Shown here: in pieces, positions 7,948 through 9,993 of the stretch
Position numbering within the stretch: position 1 is the stretch's first letter
Layout of the letters: each line of letters starts with the position of its first letter
Source of the DNA: Gemmatimonadota bacterium
Lineage (GTDB): Bacteria > Gemmatimonadota > Gemmatimonadetes > Gemmatimonadales > Gemmatimonadaceae
NCBI GenBank assembly: GCA_947457715.1
Contig: CANGXK010000059.1
Coordinates: 1 to 9,993, forward strand
Direction of reading: 5' to 3'
DNA: 9,993 nt
Notes under the pieces: generated by a model
Database searches by the model: none
What the model was told of the DNA's origin: nothing
What the model saw: only the letters and a program-made list of their open reading frames with translations
Position numbers and translations under genes: made by a program

Positions 7948-7968
7948 GGGTGACTTACCCTCTACATT
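7948..7968 (+). promoter_or_regulatory. candidate cysS promoter element with small palindrome
   Basis: TACATT (7963-7968), followed by C, is the same -10-like element seen before sdaAB and ybjN. No good -35 is visible 17 bases upstream. GGGT-GACTT-ACCC (7948-7960) is a four-base inverted repeat immediately before it, a possible operator or chance. The region also has to serve the divergent minus-strand gene. Confidence 0.25.
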
Positions 7969-7988
7969 CAACGAACGCAAGCAATCGC

Positions 7989-8026
7989 CGGGAGATCCCG
8001 CAGGAGATCCCGACGGAGATCCCGCA
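7989..8026 (+). repeat. three tandem 12-bp palindromic repeats in the cysS leader
   Basis: GGAGATCCCGNN occurs three times with an exact 12-base period, starting at 7991, 8003 and 8015; units one and three are identical (ending CA) and unit two ends AC. The first unit lies in the near-palindrome CGGGAGATCCCG (7989-8000), and neighbouring units can pair with each other. In the cysS frame they would read REIP-QEIP-TEIP, but they precede the chosen start. Confidence 0.85.
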
Positions 8027-8039
8027 CTACGCCGCCTTC

Positions 8040-9452
8040 ATGCCGATGCCAGAATTCCGCCTGTACAACACGCTCACGCGCCGCGTCGAGCCGTTCGCGC
8101 CCGCCGATGGACAGACGGTGCGCATGTACACGTGTGGACCGACGGTCTACAACCCGGCGCACCTGGGCAACTTCCGCACGTTCCTCTTCGAGGATCTGCT
8201 GCGGCGCGTAATCCGGCTGGCCGGCTGGCAGGTCGAGCAGGTCATGAACCTGACCGACGTCGACGACAAGATCATCCGGAAGGCGGCCGCCACCGGCGCC
8301 AACATTCTCGAGGTGACGGAGCCGTTCACCGAGCTCTTTCATCGCGACCGGCGCTATCTCCGCATCGAGGATGCCGAGCGCTATCCGAAGGCCACTGAGC
8401 ACATCCCCGAAATGATCGCGCTCGTGGAGCGTCTCGTGGCCAACCACGTGGCGTACATCGCCGACGACGGCTCGGTCTACTTCGCCATCGATCGCTTCCC
8501 CGATTATGGCAAGCTGTCGCAACTCGACAAGCGCGAGATCCGCACCGGCGCGCGCGTCGCGCAAGACGAGTACGCCAAGGAAAACGCGCAGGACTTCGCG
8601 CTCTGGAAAGCGGCCAAACCGGAAGACGAAGCCACCGGTGCCGCCTGGGATTCGCCGTGGGGCCGTGGGCGCCCCGGCTGGCACCTCGAGTGCTCTGCCA
8701 TGGCCATGAAATACCTCGGCGAAACCTTCGACCTCCACGCCGGCGGCATCGATCTCATCTTCCCGCACCATGAAGACGAAATCGCGCAGTCCGAAGCCGC
8801 CACCGGCAAACAGTTCGCTCGCTGCTGGTGCCACGGGGAGTTCCTGCTCACCGACGGCGCCAAGATGGCCAAGCGGGTCGGCAATGTGGCCAACGTGGTC
8901 GAGATGCGCGATCAGGGCATCAGTGGCACCGCGTACCGTCACTTCGTCTTCAGCGCGCACTACCGCAAACAGCTGAATCTGGGCGACGACTCGCTCGAGC
9001 AGTCGCGGGCGGCGGTCAATCGCATCGGTGCCTTCGCGTTGCGCCTGTCCGAGGCCACGACCGGCACGGCCGCCCTGGCCGACGCCGCCACGCGGGCCGA
9101 GAAGGCGTTTCTGGAGGCGTTGTTCGACGACTTGAATGCCCCGGAGGCATTGGCCGCGCTGTTCACCTTCATCAGCGAAGCCAACCGGGAGCTCGACGAG
9201 GCCGGCACCGACCTGCCGGCGTTGGAACGCGCCCGCGCCGCCTTCCGGCTCATGGACAGCGTGCTCGACCTCGTGCCGGAGCAGGATGTGGACGCGGAGT
9301 TGGCCGCGTGGGTCGAGGAGCGTCTGGGCGCCCGTCGGGCCGCCCGCGAGCGTCGGGACTTCGCGGCCGCCGACGCCGCGCGGGCCGAACTGACCGCCCG
9401 CGGCATCCTCATCGAGGACGGCCCCGAGGGGACGCGCTGGCGGAAGGGCTGA
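8040..9452 (+). CDS. cysS: cysteinyl-tRNA synthetase
   Basis: Class I synthetase that charges tRNA-Cys; 470 residues against 461 in E. coli. Visible are the start motif FRLYNTLTRRVEPF, the HIGH-box variant HLGN (41-44), the zinc ligands Cys32 (YTCGPT), Cys218 (HLECSAM), His243 and Glu247 (FPHHEDEIAQSE), and a KMSKS-box variant KMAKR (275-279) in KMAKRVGN. The C-terminal helical DALR-like region (about 300-400) and an anticodon-binding tail ending RARAELTARGILIEDGPEGTRWRKG (the AAxxRDxLxxxGI-type end) complete it. ATG 8040 is chosen by family alignment; ATG 8046 is nearly as good, and neither has a Shine-Dalgarno. The frame is open upstream to 7341, but that part is antisense to the exported-protein gene. 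A tRNA cluster follows, but it has its own promoter. Confidence 0.97.
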   Translation: MPMPEFRLYNTLTRRVEPFAPADGQTVRMYTCGPTVYNPAHLGNFRTFLFEDLLRRVIRLAGWQVEQVMNLTDVDDKIIRKAAATGANILEVTEPFTELFHRDRRYLRIEDAERYPKATEHIPEMIALVERLVANHVAYIADDGSVYFAIDRFPDYGKLSQLDKREIRTGARVAQDEYAKENAQDFALWKAAKPEDEATGAAWDSPWGRGRPGWHLECSAMAMKYLGETFDLHAGGIDLIFPHHEDEIAQSEAATGKQFARCWCHGEFLLTDGAKMAKRVGNVANVVEMRDQGISGTAYRHFVFSAHYRKQLNLGDDSLEQSRAAVNRIGAFALRLSEATTGTAALADAATRAEKAFLEALFDDLNAPEALAALFTFISEANRELDEAGTDLPALERARAAFRLMDSVLDLVPEQDVDAELAAWVEERLGARRAARERRDFAAADAARAELTARGILIEDGPEGTRWRKG

Positions 9453-9455
9453 ACG

Positions 9456-9500
9456 CGGGAGCAATCCCATCGGGAATCCCAGACGGGAATCCCAACGGGG
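9456..9500 (+). repeat. tandem GGGA-n-TCCC palindromic repeats just after cysS
   Basis: CGGGA...TCCCA occurs with starts at 9456, 9471 and 9484, plus a partial CGGGG at 9496; spacings are 15, 13 and 12 bases. Units two and three share the palindrome GGGAATCCC and can pair with each other across a short AGAC loop, giving an eight-pair hairpin with a central A-A mismatch. The array begins three bases after the cysS stop. No T tract follows, so it is not a classic terminator, though it might stabilise the cysS 3' end. Confidence 0.8.
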
Positions 9501-9504
9501 CTGC

Positions 9505-9533
9505 TTGAATTCGGGGCCCCGTCGGATTATCCT
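9505..9533 (+). promoter_or_regulatory. sigma70-type promoter of the tRNA cluster
   Basis: TTGAAT (9505-9510), a 17-base spacer and TATCCT (9528-9533) give the best promoter in the window, 36 bases upstream of the first tRNA. The spacer holds a perfect palindrome CGGGGCCCCG (9512-9521). Confidence 0.6.
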
Positions 9534-9569
9534 GCTCGTCTTGTCCGGAGCGGGCCGTATGCCCGTTCT

Positions 9570-9642
9570 GCTGACGTAGCTCAGTTGGTAGAGCAGCTGA
9601 TTTGTAATCAGCAGGTCGTCGGTTCAATCCCGACCGTCAGCT
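9570..9642 (+). tRNA. tRNA-Thr (anticodon TGT)
   Basis: A 73-base cloverleaf. Acceptor GCTGACG pairs with CGTCAGC, the D arm is GCTC/GAGC with loop AGTTGGTA, and the anticodon stem GCTGA/TCAGC encloses TTTGTAA with TGT at 9603-9605. The T arm is GTCGG-TTCAATC-CCGAC and the discriminator is T. CCA is not encoded. It reads ACA and related Thr codons. A CGCGCC/GGCGCG hairpin (9661-9678) in the spacer to the next tRNA may mark processing. Confidence 0.97.
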
Positions 9643-9692
9643 CTTTCAAAGCTCGGCAGCCGCGCCCGCCATGGCGCGTCGGAGAGAGCCTC

Positions 9693-9775
9693 GGTGAGGT
9701 ACTCAAGTGGCCAACGAGAACAGACTGTAAATCTGTCGGCGCAAGCCTTCGAAGGTTCGAATCCTTCCCTCACCA
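9693..9775 (+). tRNA. tRNA-Tyr (anticodon GTA)
   Basis: An 83-base class II tRNA. Acceptor GGTGAGG pairs with CCTCACC, and the anticodon stem ACAGA/TCTGT encloses CTGTAAA with GTA at 9727-9729. A long variable arm (9737-9750) holds a GGC-GCAA-GCC mini-hairpin, and the T arm is GAAGG-TTCGAAT-CCTTC. The discriminator is A; CCA is not encoded. The spacer to the next tRNA has a CCGCTG/CAGCGG hairpin (9784-9802). Confidence 0.97.
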
Positions 9776-9817
9776 CTGCAGGACCGCTGGTTACTTCAGC
9801 GGGTAGCATCGGAGAAC

Positions 9818-9890
9818 GCGGGAGTAGCTCAGTTGGTAGAGCGCTAGCCTTCCAAGCTTGATGTCGCGGGTTCGAGCCCCGTCTCCCGCT
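9818..9890 (+). tRNA. tRNA-Gly (anticodon TCC)
   Basis: A 73-base cloverleaf. Acceptor GCGGGAG pairs with CTCCCGC, and the D arm is GCTC/GAGC. The anticodon loop CTTCCAA has TCC at 9851-9853, and the T arm is GCGGG-TTCGAGC-CCCGT with one G-U. The anticodon stem CTAGC/GCTTG contains a U-U mismatch at its second pair (9845 and 9859). The discriminator is T; CCA is not encoded. It reads GGA/GGG glycine codons. Confidence 0.95.
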
Positions 9891-9923
9891 CTGTGGTACG
9901 TGATGACAGACCAGTGCCGTACG

Positions 9924-9958
9924 AAGCGGCTGCATCCCCAATGGGTGCAGCCGCTTTT
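9924..9958 (+). terminator. Rho-independent terminator of the tRNA cluster
   Basis: AAGCGGCTGCATCC (9924-9937) pairs with GGGTGCAGCCGCTT (9943-9956) as a 14-pair stem with one U-G, closing a five-base loop CCAAT. Four T (9955-9958) follow directly. It ends the tRNA unit 33 bases after tRNA-Gly. The remaining bases to 9993 show no recognisable feature. Confidence 0.9.
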
Positions 9959-9993
9959 GCGTGGCCAATCCCCGTATCGAGCACAAAGGTGAC

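Noticed and set aside
7989..8026. CRISPR array
   Set aside because: The units are only 12 bases with no spacers of 30-40 bases; it is a simple tandem repeat.
7341..8039. N-terminal extension of cysS in the same frame
   Set aside because: The extension is Arg/His/Gly-rich, does not resemble any CysS N-terminus, and is antisense to the exported-protein gene. The start is placed at 8040.
7914..8039. T-box riboswitch in front of cysS
   Set aside because: There is no Specifier-loop/T-box consensus, and the leader is too short.
7968..9470. 500-codon open frame on the minus strand opposite cysS
   Set aside because: It is a shadow of cysS in GC-rich DNA. The + frame has every CysS motif, and the minus product shows no recognisable domain.
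9570..9890. Integration site or mobile element at the tRNA cluster
   Set aside because: No integrase gene and no direct repeat of a tRNA 3' end are seen within the window.

Overview
The window looks like a chromosomal segment from a GC-rich, Gram-negative bacterium. Gene content, protein style (Ala/Pro-rich exported proteins, a lipobox protein) and the frequent lack of Shine-Dalgarno sequences would fit Gemmatimonadota, but this is an inference from sequence alone. It is mostly housekeeping and small conserved operons, with no phage, insertion sequence or CRISPR array.

Left part, all on the + strand. The 3' half of uvrA (nucleotide excision repair) enters from the left edge. It is followed by sdaAB-sdaAA, the two-subunit iron-sulfur L-serine dehydratase (serine to pyruvate and ammonia), and by a start-overlapping gene for a predicted lipoprotein with a probable beta-propeller fold. 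Next comes a two-gene unit of a YbjN/CesT-like small protein and PspA (envelope stress, membrane maintenance).

Middle part. A DUF1611/DgcN-type P-loop protein (D-amino-acid N-acetyltransferase family) follows a leader with a strong hairpin. It overlaps, through a GTGA junction, a gene whose product looks like an ABC-type ATPase domain that has lost its catalytic residues. That gene runs head-on into the 3' end of a minus-strand gene for an Ala/Pro-rich exported protein, overlapping it by about 104 bp.

Right part, + strand. cysS (cysteinyl-tRNA synthetase) lies between two short arrays of palindromic repeats with the core GGGA-n-TCCC. It is followed by a tRNA cluster (Thr-TGT, Tyr-GTA, Gly-TCC) with its own good sigma70-type promoter and a strong Rho-independent terminator. 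The last 35 bases hold nothing recognisable.

Points most worth a second look: the degenerate ABC-like protein coupled to the DgcN homologue; the palindromic dodecamer arrays flanking cysS; a recurring TA(C/G)ATTC element in front of four transcription units, once placed so that the sdaAB message would be leaderless; and two mutually exclusive hairpins in the dgcN leader. No stretch over 300 bases is without a gene or RNA gene.
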